A DNA stretch of 64,000 nt, from contig NZ_CABVPX010000007.1 in NCBI RefSeq assembly GCF_902499125.1, positions 231,200 to 295,199 on the forward strand, given 5' to 3'. The notes below the pieces were generated by a model that was not told the DNA's origin, made no database searches, and worked only from the letters and a program-made list of their open reading frames with translations. Made by a program: the position numbers and the translations under genes. Source of the DNA: Burkholderia arboris (lineage in GTDB: Bacteria; Pseudomonadota; Gammaproteobacteria; Burkholderiales; Burkholderiaceae). Below, one piece after another: positions 19,192 to 27,391 of this stretch. The first letter of the stretch is position 1. Each line of letters begins with the position of its first letter.

Positions 19192-20413
19192 TCCGCGCGA
19201 AGGGGCGGCGGCCGGTACGCCCGCCGCCGACGGCGTGACCGGCGCGCAGGTCGCGCTGATGGCGACGCTGTGCGCGTTCTCGGCCGGCAGCCTCTACTAC
19301 AACCAGGTCATGGCGACTGCGATCGCGTCGAGCTTCGGCGTCGCGCCGGCCACCGCGAGCACGCTGTCGATCTTCGGCCACGTCGGCTACGTGGCCGGCC
19401 TCGTGCTGCTCGTGCCGCTCGGCGACCGTTACGAGAAGCGCTCGCTGGTCGCGCGTCTCGCGTGGCTCGGTGCGCTTGCATTGGCCGGTGCGGCGCTTGC
19501 GCCGTTCTTCGCGCTGGAGGCGCTCGCCACCCTTGCGAGCGGCGTGTTCGCGACCACCGCGTCGCTGACCGTGCCGTTCGCGGCGACGCTGGCGGCGCCC
19601 GCGCGGCGCGGCCGTGTCGTGGGGCGCGTGATGCTCGGGCTGCTGATCGGCATCGTCGCGAGCCGCGTGGTTTCGGGCGCGCTGACCGACGCGCTCGGCT
19701 GGCGCGCGATGTTCGCGTTCGCGGCGCTCGCGCAGGCCCTCCTCGCGTGGCTCGTGTCGCGCCGGCTGCCGCGCTCGCCGGCGACGACCGGCGAATCCTA
19801 TGCGAGCCTGCTTCGCTCGCTGCACGCGCTTTATCGCGACGAACCGCGCCTGCGGCTGTCGGCGTGGCGCGGCGCGCTGCTGTTCGGCGCGTTCAGCGCG
19901 CTGTGGGCGAGCTACGCGCTGCATCTGCGGCACACGCATCCGGCATGGGGCGCGGCCGTGGACGGGTTGTTCGGGCTCGCGGGCATCGCCGGTGCGCTGA
20001 TCGCGCCGGCGATCGGCCGCGCGGCCGACGTGCTCGGACCCGAGCGCGTGTTCGGGCGCGCGCTGGCCTGCCTGTTCGTCGCACTGGTGCTGTTCGCCGC
20101 GTGGCCGGGGCAGGTCGCCGTCGAGGCGCTGGCGATCGTGTTGCTCGACATGGGCATCCAGGCCGCGATGGTCTGCAACCAGACCGTGATCTATGCGCTG
20201 CGGCCGGCCGCGCGCACGCGCATCAACGGCGTCTACATGATCGTGTACTTCATCGGCGGCACCAGTGGCACGGCGCTGGCCGTGCCGGCGTGGACGACGG
20301 CAGGGTGGCCGGGCGTGCTGGCCGTGTGCACGGCATTCGTCGCGGCGGGGGCCGGGTTGCATGCCGGGGCACGGTGGCGTGCGCGTGCGTGGCGCGGCGA
20401 CCCGACGGTCTGA
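19181..20413 (+). CDS. MFS transporter
   Basis: The start MAADPREG at 19181 overlaps the preceding gene by 11 bases; 410 residues. Twelve hydrophobic segments are visible. Loop 2-3 carries the MFS signature PLGDRYEKRSLVAR (G-D-R-x3-K/R), and a second copy-like motif occurs in the C-terminal half (IGRAADVLGPERV). It resembles AraJ/YtbD-type exporters. Coupling to the Rieske and FAD genes suggests it moves their substrate or product across the inner membrane, direction unknown. Just after the stop, GTCTGACC is repeated almost three times (20408-20430). Confidence 0.85.
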   Translation: MAADPREGAAAGTPAADGVTGAQVALMATLCAFSAGSLYYNQVMATAIASSFGVAPATASTLSIFGHVGYVAGLVLLVPLGDRYEKRSLVARLAWLGALALAGAALAPFFALEALATLASGVFATTASLTVPFAATLAAPARRGRVVGRVMLGLLIGIVASRVVSGALTDALGWRAMFAFAALAQALLAWLVSRRLPRSPATTGESYASLLRSLHALYRDEPRLRLSAWRGALLFGAFSALWASYALHLRHTHPAWGAAVDGLFGLAGIAGALIAPAIGRAADVLGPERVFGRALACLFVALVLFAAWPGQVAVEALAIVLLDMGIQAAMVCNQTVIYALRPAARTRINGVYMIVYFIGGTSGTALAVPAWTTAGWPGVLAVCTAFVAAGAGLHAGARWRARAWRGDPTV

Positions 20414-20789
20414 CCGTCTGACCGTCTGACGCTGCGCGATCGGGTACGGCCTGGCCCCGCGCGCATGACGGATGCGCCTGCGTCGACCGTCGCAATCAGC
20501 GCGGAACAATGGGCGGTCAGACGCGGCAGGACATTCAACGACACGCGCACCGCGCCCGCGATGCGCGGCCCATCCGCGCGTGGGCTCGCCCCCATCGGTC
20601 CCCATCGCATGACGATCGACGTCGAACGCTGCGGACCGGTGCTCCAGTGCGTCGCACGTGTGACCTCCGGGGCAACGGGTTCCGGAACCAGCACAGGCGC
20701 ACCGCCACGCGGGTTACATCGTCGATGCGAGGACGGATTGGCGGACGCGAAGTGCCGGTCCGCCGCGCGAGCCGGGGGCAGGCGAGGCT
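20414..20789. other. Intergenic region between the MFS gene and the T3SS cluster
   Basis: About 375 bases with no supportable gene and no box that I recognise. It is convergent (MFS rightward, hpaB leftward), so only terminators are expected. I did not find a clear hairpin with a T-run. Confidence 0.4.
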
Positions 20790-21245
20790 TCACGCGCGCA
20801 GCCAGATGAATTCACCCGTCGCGATACCTTCGAACATGTCGTCGTTCGATTCGATGATGTTCTGCCGCCAGTATCGGCCGTGCTCGGCGTAGTGCGAGAG
20901 GAGGTCGGCGAGGGTCTCGCCGGTCACGTCGTCGGCGAACGGCACGCGCACGATCAGCACGATGCCGCCCGTATCGCTGTCCATGCCGAGCTGTGCCTGG
21001 TCCTGCGCATAGATCAGCAGGTTCGCTTCCAGCATCAGCCGGAAGATCGTCAACGTGCGGCCGGCCGTGACCGTGCCGTAATGAAAATTGACGTAGAGCG
21101 CGCCCGGGTCGTTGTCGAAGTAATCGAGCCGCACGTCGAAACCCTCGACCTCGATCGTCCGCGTCTGCAGGATGTGGTCGACGTCGGGCAAGCCGACGGC
21201 GGCGCACAGTTCGCCGACCAGCGCGGTATAGATATCGATGCTCAT
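20790..21245 (-). CDS. hpaB: HpaB-type general type III secretion chaperone (CesT/Tir fold)
   Basis: The start MSIDIY at 21245 gives 151 residues, close to Xanthomonas HpaB. The sequence has the alpha-beta pattern of CesT-family chaperones: VEGFDVRLDYFDNDPGALYVNFHYG, FRLMLEANLLIYAQDQAQLGMDSDTGGIVLIVRVPF and a C-terminal helix, with overall acidic composition. It is the last gene of the leftward operon, directly after the hrpE-like gene, which is the same neighbour order as in Xanthomonas. HpaB binds effectors and directs them to the HrcN ATPase after the pilus and translocon are built. The family is clear. The HpaB name rests mostly on position. Confidence 0.8.
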   Translation of the reverse strand: MSIDIYTALVGELCAAVGLPDVDHILQTRTIEVEGFDVRLDYFDNDPGALYVNFHYGTVTAGRTLTIFRLMLEANLLIYAQDQAQLGMDSDTGGIVLIVRVPFADDVTGETLADLLSHYAEHGRYWRQNIIESNDDMFEGIATGEFIWLRA

Positions 21246-21336
21246 CGACCTTGCGACCCGTCGAAAGAAGTGCCGGCCGTACCGCGCCGCGACCCGACCG
21301 GCACAAGGGTCGCGGCGCCGGTTGCCTTCGTCTCGA

Positions 21337-21543
21337 TCACGAGGGCTTCGCGGCCTCCTTGACACCCGAAGAGGCCGCTTTCATTGCCTCGCCGGTCGCC
21401 TGCTTCAATTGCATGTTCGACACGGCGCCTGCGATCGCCAGTTGTTCGTTCCCGGCGGCCCCAAGCTGTCCGATGATGCCACCGGTGGCGGCAGCCGAAT
21501 TCGCGCCTCCCGCGACGCTGCCGACGACGTTGCCAATACTCAT
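21337..21543 (-). CDS. Small Gly/Ala-rich protein, candidate Hrp pilus subunit
   Basis: A 68-residue protein beginning MSIGNVVGSV after an AGGAGTC ribosome site. It is rich in Gly, Ala, Ser and Asn, without Cys, with an amphipathic C-terminal helix (QLAIAGAVSNMQLKQATGEAMKAA). Small size, this composition and its place between hrpD6 and hpaB match HrpE (Xanthomonas) and HrpY (Ralstonia), the extracellular pilus subunits of Hrp T3SSs. Hrp pilins diverge strongly, so sequence alone cannot prove it. The alternative candidate pilin in this window is the 57-residue protein at 45622. Confidence 0.6.
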   Translation of the reverse strand: MSIGNVVGSVAGGANSAAATGGIIGQLGAAGNEQLAIAGAVSNMQLKQATGEAMKAASSGVKEAAKPS

Positions 21544-21689
21544 GTCCGACTCCTTTCGACGTGTAGAAGAGCCTGTCCGAACGCCGCCGCGATTGCATGC
21601 GGGCGACTTTCTCGACAGTACGTTGCAGATCGCGACGGTCCGGTCGCCCGGCGTCGCGGGATTCCGCGCACAAGCGCGAAAACCGGGCG

Positions 21690-21932
21690 CTACTTCGCGA
21701 GTTCCTGCTCGCGAAGCTGCGCGACGAGGCGGCTGGCCGCCATCAGTCCGAGATAGATCTTCGAGCGGTTGCTGCGGTCCAGGTCGGACCCGCCCCGGGC
21801 GTCGCCGACCGCCTGGGCACTGAGCTGCAGCGCGCGCTCGAGCTCGATCAGCCGCGGCCCCGAGGCCGGGTCGGCGAGCAGGTTCTGCAGGTTGCCGAAA
21901 TCCTCGGCGTGGCGTTCGATTGCTTCGTACAT
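21690..21932 (-). CDS. hrpD6: HrpD6-like T3SS protein
   Basis: An 80-residue, highly helical, charged protein with no transmembrane segment (MYEAIERHAEDFGNLQNLL to LVAQLREQELAK). Length and location (18 bases after hrpD5, before the pilin-like gene) equal those of HrpD6 in Xanthomonas, a small cytoplasmic or peripheral protein needed for secretion and, in some strains, for regulation of hrp genes. Low sequence information, so the call leans on synteny. It is cotranscribed with hrpD5 from the box at 23329-23352. Confidence 0.65.
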   Translation of the reverse strand: MYEAIERHAEDFGNLQNLLADPASGPRLIELERALQLSAQAVGDARGGSDLDRSNRSKIYLGLMAASRLVAQLREQELAK

Positions 21933-21950
21933 GCGAATTCCCCTTGGGCT

Positions 21951-23219
21951 TCAGTGAATCGACGCTGCGGCGGCCCGGTCGTCCGACGGCAACGGCACCG
22001 GATCGACCCGCGCGACGGGCGGTGTGGCGGGCGCCGCCGGCGTGGCGGATGCCGCGCCCGGCGCCGATGCGGCGGCCGTTTCCGGTGCGATGTCGTCAGC
22101 GGCGTCGGGCACCGGATAGATGTGCTTCACGCCGTCCGGCGTTTCGGCATATCGCACGTCGCCCGACGACAGCAGCGCGGTGAAATTCCCCTGCTTGGGG
22201 GCCGGCGCCGGCAGGTCGATGTCGGTCAACGCGACGCGAATCTGCGTGACGCTCTTGTCGAAATCGCCGCGAATACGCGTCAGCGCACTCTCGACGCGTT
22301 GCCGGTCCGCCACCGCGCCGGATACCGTAAACACGCCGTGGCCGTCGTAAGCGACCTGGACGCCGTCGACGTCGACGGCATCGCGAATGCCGCGGGCGAT
22401 GTCGTCGGCCACCCGATAGCGGCGCACGATGACGGCCGGCTTCATGCGGTCGAACAGTTGCCGCGCGACATGATCGTCGTTCGCCGAGCGGACCATCCCC
22501 GTCACCACCGCGCGCGCGGCGCCGTCGCCGCCATCGCGGGCCGCATGAAGCTCGTTCAGGTGCGCGTCGGCCAGCGCGCGGTTCACGCGTTGCTCGAGCA
22601 GCACGTCGGGCGGCGCGAGCGCGGCGCGGCTGACGTTGGTCGTCAGCGCGAAGCTGAGGCCGGCCACGCCCGCGCCGACGGCGACACACGCGGCGACGAT
22701 GCCCGCATAGCGCAGCCGTTTCACGCGCGCGGCGCCGCGCGGCGTGTCGTCGCCTTCGTTCGACGCGCGGGCGGGGCCGGTCAGCAGTGTCGACAGCAAC
22801 GCGAGGTCGCTCGGCCACGTGTCGTCCGCCCAGCCGATGCACAACGCGATGTCGTCGAACTGCAACGGCACGAAGTCGACCATCCAGACCTTGCAAGGAT
22901 CCAGCGTCGCAGGCGGTTCGTCGTCCTGCCCGGCGAACGCGTCGCCGCGAGCCGCGCGGGCCGACGCCGCGTCATCGCCGTCGTGCGGCAGGTCTGCCTG
23001 CGGTGCAGCGAAGGCGGCGAGCGAATCGTTCGTGTCCGCATGCTCGAGCCGCTGGCTGCTGACCGCGCCGTTCGATTCGACCACCAGCAGGACGTCGGCA
23101 CCCCGCCAGTCGGTGAGCTGGATGTCGGCGTCGTCGTCGGCGCCGACGCGATACGCACCGGGCTCCAGATGGACCTGGGCGCCGGCGTGGTGTCCCGTGA
23201 GGATGCGCAGCAGTTTCAT
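21951..23219 (-). CDS. hrpD5: T3SS inner-membrane ring protein SctD (HrpD5)
   Basis: The start MKLLRILTGHHAGA at 23219 gives 422 residues. The N-terminal region (about 1-95) has the FHA-like fold pattern (LEPGAYRVGADDDADIQLTDW). One transmembrane segment follows at about 175-200 (YAGIVAACVAVGAGVAGLSFAL). The periplasmic part holds ring-building modules (about 215-360: ALADAHLNEL, VVTGMV, YDGHGVFTVSGAV). This is the SctD/YscD/HrpD5 architecture, the outer of the two inner-membrane rings that pairs with lipoprotein HrcJ. The C-terminal 60 residues are Ala/Pro/Asp-rich and probably disordered. A separate promoter box lies in the 137-base gap before it. Confidence 0.85.
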   Translation of the reverse strand: MKLLRILTGHHAGAQVHLEPGAYRVGADDDADIQLTDWRGADVLLVVESNGAVSSQRLEHADTNDSLAAFAAPQADLPHDGDDAASARAARGDAFAGQDDEPPATLDPCKVWMVDFVPLQFDDIALCIGWADDTWPSDLALLSTLLTGPARASNEGDDTPRGAARVKRLRYAGIVAACVAVGAGVAGLSFALTTNVSRAALAPPDVLLEQRVNRALADAHLNELHAARDGGDGAARAVVTGMVRSANDDHVARQLFDRMKPAVIVRRYRVADDIARGIRDAVDVDGVQVAYDGHGVFTVSGAVADRQRVESALTRIRGDFDKSVTQIRVALTDIDLPAPAPKQGNFTALLSSGDVRYAETPDGVKHIYPVPDAADDIAPETAAASAPGAASATPAAPATPPVARVDPVPLPSDDRAAAASIH

Positions 23220-23290
23220 GGTCGATTCGGATCCGTGCGGTGACGCAGGCGACATGCATCGCAGCGGCGTCGCGTGCTTTCGATACTTTC

Positions 23291-23352
23291 ACTGTAACGG
23301 CCGTCGGTTCCGTCGCCCGGCAGACGCGCGAACCGGCGTGCGTGTCTGCGAA
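23291..23352 (-). promoter_or_regulatory. PIP/hrp_II box with -10 element for hrpD5
   Basis: On the minus strand TTCG-N16-TTCG spans 23352 down to 23329. A -10 hexamer TACAGT (YANNNT) follows at 23296-23291 after a 32-nt spacer, 71 bases before the hrpD5 ATG. This is the layout bound by HrpX/HrpB regulators. The box ends a few bases beyond the hpaA stop codon. Confidence 0.8.
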
Positions 23353-23356
23353 GCGG

Positions 23357-24409
23357 TTAGCGAGTCGATGGCGGGTCAGACGGGGTGTCGTCGCCGGGAA
23401 GGTCGCGCGCGTCAAGGTTCGACGCGTGCGCACCGGCTTCCAGCGACGCCAGGATGCTGTCGGCGCGCGCCGCGCGCGAGCCGATCGCCGGCCGTTCGAG
23501 CGCAAGCAATTGCAATCCCAGCAACAGGTTGAAATGCCGGATGCGGGCGGCCGGTTCGACGGCCGGTGCGGCCCGGTCGGCCGGATGCGATTCTCCGGCG
23601 CCCGTGGCGGCGCTGCGCAGCCGGGACCGCTCGACGAGCCGCGCGCGCACCGCGTCGAAACCGGTCGCGCTCGACGGGCCGAGCCAGGTGCGTGACAGCG
23701 TGACTTCACGGGCGACGCGATACATTCGTGCATCGAGTGGCGTTCCGGGGGCCGCGGCGAGCTCGTCGCGCATCGCCAGCAACGCGTCGCAACACGCATC
23801 GGCAACGGCCTGTTCGCGCGCACCGCCGGCGTCATGACCGAGTGCGCCGGCCAGCCAGTCGGGTACCGTCGCGTCGTCGAGCAAGGCGGCCGCCGCGCCG
23901 CGCCGGGCGACGCGCAGGGCGCCCGGCGCGCGCCGCGTGCCAGGCTCCCGTTCGCGCTGCTGCTGTTGCCGGCCTTGCTGCTGTTGATTCCCGTCCTGCT
24001 GGGACGACTGCTGCTCGCCGCCGCGCTGTCCTCCGCGTCCGCCGTCACGACCGACGCGCAATCCGGACAGCGGGCTCGACGTACCCCGCCGGGTCGTGCC
24101 GTGCGGACCCCGTTGCTGCGCCGGTTGCGCGATTGCCTTGCGCGGCATCGCGAAGCGCGCGCGCTTGCCGGCGTTTTTCCGCCGGGCCTGCGCGAGGCGC
24201 GCGCGCATCCGGGCGGCCAGCTGCTTGTTCGCCAGCAGCCTCGCGCTCACGTTGCGCGCATGCGCGAACAGCGTGCGGCCGCGAAACAGCGCGGCCTGAT
24301 GGCTCGCGCGCGCGTCGTCGCGTCCGTGTTCGGCGCGGGTCCGCTCGGTTTGCGCGAGCCCGTCCTGTGCGGCAGCATAAGGATTGTGCGAGATCCGGCT
24401 CATCGACAT
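23357..24409 (-). CDS. hpaA: HpaA-like T3SS control protein
   Basis: A 350-residue, basic, Gln/Arg-rich protein starting MSMSRISHNPY after a CGGAG ribosome site. It has a long low-complexity region at about residues 110-165 (runs of Q, R, G) and a folded, helical C-terminal half (DDATVPDWLAGALGHD, YRVAREVTLSRTWLG, RIRHFNLLLGLQLLALERP). Its place directly after hrcS and before hrpD5 is that of HpaA in Xanthomonas, a substrate of the system that binds the HpaB chaperone and the rod protein HrpB2 and helps switch to effector secretion. Sequence similarity in this family is weak, so synteny carries the assignment. Confidence 0.7.
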   Translation of the reverse strand: MSMSRISHNPYAAAQDGLAQTERTRAEHGRDDARASHQAALFRGRTLFAHARNVSARLLANKQLAARMRARLAQARRKNAGKRARFAMPRKAIAQPAQQRGPHGTTRRGTSSPLSGLRVGRDGGRGGQRGGEQQSSQQDGNQQQQGRQQQQREREPGTRRAPGALRVARRGAAAALLDDATVPDWLAGALGHDAGGAREQAVADACCDALLAMRDELAAAPGTPLDARMYRVAREVTLSRTWLGPSSATGFDAVRARLVERSRLRSAATGAGESHPADRAAPAVEPAARIRHFNLLLGLQLLALERPAIGSRAARADSILASLEAGAHASNLDARDLPGDDTPSDPPSTR

Positions 24410-24440
24410 GCCGCTCCGGGGATCGTCGTGACGATGCCGT

Positions 24441-24704
24441 TCATTGCGGCAACGCGGTGCGCATCATCTGGTTGGCGAAATGCAGGACCGAGGACGCCGC
24501 GAGCGGGGCCACGATGATGATCGTGATCACCACCGCCACGAGCTTCACGCCATGCGGCAAGGTCTGGTCCTGCATCGACGTGATCGCCTGCAGGAACGAG
24601 ACGGCGAGCCCGACCGCGGCCGCCACGATGACGACCGGCAGCGAGCAGTAGAGGCACAGCAGCATCCCCTGGGCGGCGGCGCCGATCAGCGCGTCGATTT
24701 CCAT
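24441..24704 (-). CDS. hrcS: T3SS export apparatus protein SctS (HrcS)
   Basis: An 87-residue membrane protein with two transmembrane hairpins (MLLCLYCSLPVVIVAAAVGLAV and KLVAVVITIIIVAPLAASSVL) joined by the conserved SFLQAITSMQDQTLPHG loop of the SctS/FliQ family. It forms the export-gate helix assembly with HrcR and HrcT. Length and motifs are fully typical. It lies between hrcR and hpaA in the leftward operon. Confidence 0.95.
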   Translation of the reverse strand: MEIDALIGAAAQGMLLCLYCSLPVVIVAAAVGLAVSFLQAITSMQDQTLPHGVKLVAVVITIIIVAPLAASSVLHFANQMMRTALPQ

Positions 24705-24747
24705 CGAGAATTCCCGTAAGCAAGCATTCGATATCGATTGCGGCGCG

Positions 24748-25401
24748 CTACCGGTAGGTCAGCACGAGGCCGTGGATCAGGGTCGACCAGCCATCCATCA
24801 CGACGAACAGCAGCAGCTTGAACGGAATCGCGACGTTGGTCGGCTGCACCTGGTTCAACCCCATCGCGAGCAGCACGTTGGCGATGATCAGGTCGACCAC
24901 GATGAACGCCACGTAAAGCAGGAAGCCAATCTTGAACGCTTCCGTGAGCTCGGTGAGCGTGAACGCGGGCGCCAGCACGAACAGGTCGGTGTCCTTCAGT
25001 TCGCTCGCGACATCCTTCGGCCAGACCATCGCCGCCGACCGGACGAAGAAGCGCCGCTCGCGCTCGTGCGCGTGGGCTTCGAGGAACTTGCGGAACGGTT
25101 CGCGCGCGGCGCTGAACGCCTGCATCACCGCCTGCGAACTCGATGCGCCCGCGACCGGGTCGCTCGGCAGGTTGCGCGACGCGGCGATCGCGACCGGCGC
25201 CAGCACATACGCGGACACCAGGATCGCGATGCCGTTGAGCACCATGTTCGGCGGCACCTGCTGCACGCCGAGTGCGTTGCGCAACAGCCCGAGCACCACC
25301 ACGATCTTCATGTAGCAGGTGACGACCATCGCGATGAACGGCACGATGGTGATCGCGATGACGACGAGCAGCAGCCCGGTGAGGTCACTGTACTGAACCA
25401 T
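24748..25401 (-). CDS. hrcR: T3SS export apparatus protein SctR (HrcR)
   Basis: I choose the start MVQYSDLTG at 25401, which overlaps the end of hrcQ by 17 bases; 217 residues. SctR/FliP features are clear: VPFIAMVVTCYMKIVVVLGLLRNALG, the PPNMVLNGIAI signature, and the C-terminal TELTEAFKIGFLLYVAFIVVDLI with the PFKLLLFVVMDGW end. Four transmembrane segments. It is the core of the export gate in the inner membrane. Confidence 0.95.
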   Translation of the reverse strand: MVQYSDLTGLLLVVIAITIVPFIAMVVTCYMKIVVVLGLLRNALGVQQVPPNMVLNGIAILVSAYVLAPVAIAASRNLPSDPVAGASSSQAVMQAFSAAREPFRKFLEAHAHERERRFFVRSAAMVWPKDVASELKDTDLFVLAPAFTLTELTEAFKIGFLLYVAFIVVDLIIANVLLAMGLNQVQPTNVAIPFKLLLFVVMDGWSTLIHGLVLTYR

Positions 25402-26782
25402 CGCCGTGCGCCATCCGCAGGATTCGAACACCGAGACGATCGGCGACCGCGATCAGCTCGCCATGACCGATCGTCTGTCCGTGGGCCACCAGCCTGATCT
25501 GTGCGTCGGACACGCGCGTATCGAGCTCGATCACGTAGCCCGGCCGCAGCGACGACAGTTGCGCGAGCGGCAGCGCGACGCTGTCGAGTTCGAACTGCAC
25601 GGGCAGGTCCAGCTCGCCGATGTCGACGGGGTCGTCCTGGAAATCGTCGGCGAGCGGCGGGTGCGCGTCGTCGGGGTAGTGCAGATCGTCGGTCATGACG
25701 GGGTCCTCGCTGATGACAAGCCGGCTGCCGTCGATTTCGACGCCGGTGCAAAGCCGGGTCAACCCCGGCGTCCCCCACGCGGCGCGCGCGAGAAATGTGT
25801 CGCCCCGGGCCAGCGCGGTTTCGACATGCGTCGGCATCGTGCGCAGCAATACGTCGCCGGGGCGCAGCGCCTCGAGCGCGGCGATCGCGATGCGGCGCGC
25901 GCCGATCGTGATGCGGCCCGGCATGCGCAGCAGCGGATGGAGGCCGCAGGTGGAGCCCGCTCGCGCATGCGGCGCGTCCTGCGCCGGAGCGTTGGAGGAG
26001 CGGCCTGCCTGCATCGACGACAGACGCCGTTCGAGCAGCGCGAGCGTCGCCGCGCCGATGTGCAGCGTCGCGTCGTGACGGTATCCGTCGACCGTGACGG
26101 CCACCTCGGCGACGAGTCGATCGGCATCGGTGCCGGTGCCGGGCGCGTTGCGGCCGGCGTGCTGCTGGCCGTGCCGCGCGGCGGCCGCGCCGCCGGTTCG
26201 CAGCACGTCGGCGACCCGGCACGTGCCGATACCGGTTTCGAGCAGACGCTCCGTGAGTGGCGCCAGCAGCACGCCGGCGATCGATTGCCGCAGCGCCTGG
26301 ACCGTGCCGGCGTTGGCAGCCGGTGCCGATCCGCGCGAATCGGACGCGAGCGCCTGCAATGCCGGATAGCGCGCCAGATCGACATCGACCGCGAGGCTTC
26401 CCGTGACATGGGCGAGAACGATCCGGCCCGGTTCGTCGCGATGCGTGTCCGGATCGGCCGCCCGCGGCGCGGGTGTCAGCCGCCATCCGGTAACGCCGCC
26501 GAATTGCGCGACCAGCGCGTCGACACGCGCGTCGAACAGCACCAGGCTCGCTTGCGCGGCGGCCGGCGTGATCCGCGACAGGCCGCGTGCAAGCGCATCG
26601 GCGGGCAGCGCCGGCGCACGGGCGTCGGTTGCGGCAAGGGCGGGCGGCCGCTGCGAAGCGCCGCCGGTGATGCCGTCATTCAGCAATGCCGTTTCGTCGA
26701 GCACGATGCGATCGAGGGTTGTCCGTTCAGGCGGTGTCGGAGTGTTCGTCTGCAGATGTGCCGCAAACGAGCCGCGCTTCAT
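25385..26782 (-). CDS. hrcQ: T3SS cytoplasmic sorting-platform protein SctQ (HrcQ)
   Basis: A 465-residue protein whose last 75 residues form a SpoA/SctQ domain (DLPVQFELDSVALPLAQLSSLRPGYVIEL then GHGELIAVADRLGVRILRM), with a second, weaker SpoA-like region at about 300-360. SctQ pods sit under the basal body and bind SctK and SctL. Here the gene is a single fused form, unlike Pseudomonas syringae where it is split (HrcQA/HrcQB). The N-terminal 120 residues are low-complexity and variable. It is 6 bases from hpaP. Confidence 0.85.
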   Translation of the reverse strand: MKRGSFAAHLQTNTPTPPERTTLDRIVLDETALLNDGITGGASQRPPALAATDARAPALPADALARGLSRITPAAAQASLVLFDARVDALVAQFGGVTGWRLTPAPRAADPDTHRDEPGRIVLAHVTGSLAVDVDLARYPALQALASDSRGSAPAANAGTVQALRQSIAGVLLAPLTERLLETGIGTCRVADVLRTGGAAAARHGQQHAGRNAPGTGTDADRLVAEVAVTVDGYRHDATLHIGAATLALLERRLSSMQAGRSSNAPAQDAPHARAGSTCGLHPLLRMPGRITIGARRIAIAALEALRPGDVLLRTMPTHVETALARGDTFLARAAWGTPGLTRLCTGVEIDGSRLVISEDPVMTDDLHYPDDAHPPLADDFQDDPVDIGELDLPVQFELDSVALPLAQLSSLRPGYVIELDTRVSDAQIRLVAHGQTIGHGELIAVADRLGVRILRMAHGDGSVQ

Positions 26783-26788
26783 GTCGCG

Positions 26789-27385
26789 TCACCCGATGAC
26801 GATCTCGATCTGCCGCGGTTCGCCCCATGCGTCGAGGAGTCCGGTCAGTTCGCGATCCAGGAGGCGACTGTGTTGCCAGAGTAGCTGTCTGCTCGACGGG
26901 TCTTGCGCGTCGAAACGAAGCTGCAGACAGAGAGGCGAAAGCGACAGGTACAGCGTCGTGTCCGGCAGCACCGCCGGGTCGAGCGGCAGGCACACATCCC
27001 AGCTGCCCGATTGCGCGATCGTCCGGTTCGCGCAGAACTCGGCGATCTCGCGCGCGATATGCGCGGTCAATTCGATGAACCGGTTCTGTTGCCGGTAGAC
27101 GGCGTCGACGACCGGCGCGCTCGCCGCGCCGATCCGCTCGGCCAGCGAGGCGCCTGCGCGCGCATCGCCTGGCGCATCGCCGCGGGTATCCTCGTCGGCA
27201 CCGGAATCCGGTGCGTCGTACGCATCGTGCCCGTCGTCTTCGGATGCCGCGCCGTCCACGCGCGGCACGGCACGCCGGCGCAGCAGCGCCGCGTAATCGA
27301 AGCGGCGCGCGCGGCGCGCACCCGGCGCGTCGACAGGGTCGGTCGCGGGCGGGATGATCCGGGCGGGACGGTGGATCCTGGACAT
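26789..27385 (-). CDS. hpaP: T3SS substrate-specificity switch protein HpaP/HpaC (SctP)
   Basis: 198 residues. The N-terminal half is disordered and rich in Asp, Ala and Arg. The C-terminal half has the T3S4-type core (WDVCLPLDPAVLPDTTLYLSLSPLCLQLRF, SSRQLLWQHSRLLDRELTGLL). In Xanthomonas the HpaC/HpaP protein sits in the same place after hrcV, binds HrcU, and switches export from early (HrpB2) to late substrates. Six bases separate it from hrcV and from hrcQ, so translation is probably coupled. It lacks the long ruler repeat of YscP. Confidence 0.8.
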   Translation of the reverse strand: MSRIHRPARIIPPATDPVDAPGARRARRFDYAALLRRRAVPRVDGAASEDDGHDAYDAPDSGADEDTRGDAPGDARAGASLAERIGAASAPVVDAVYRQQNRFIELTAHIAREIAEFCANRTIAQSGSWDVCLPLDPAVLPDTTLYLSLSPLCLQLRFDAQDPSSRQLLWQHSRLLDRELTGLLDAWGEPRQIEIVIG

Positions 27386-27391
27386 CGCGCG

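Noticed and set aside
20465..20809. 114-residue open frame between the MFS gene and hpaB
   Set aside because: Overlaps hpaB end, Arg/Gly/Thr-rich, no ribosome site or motif.
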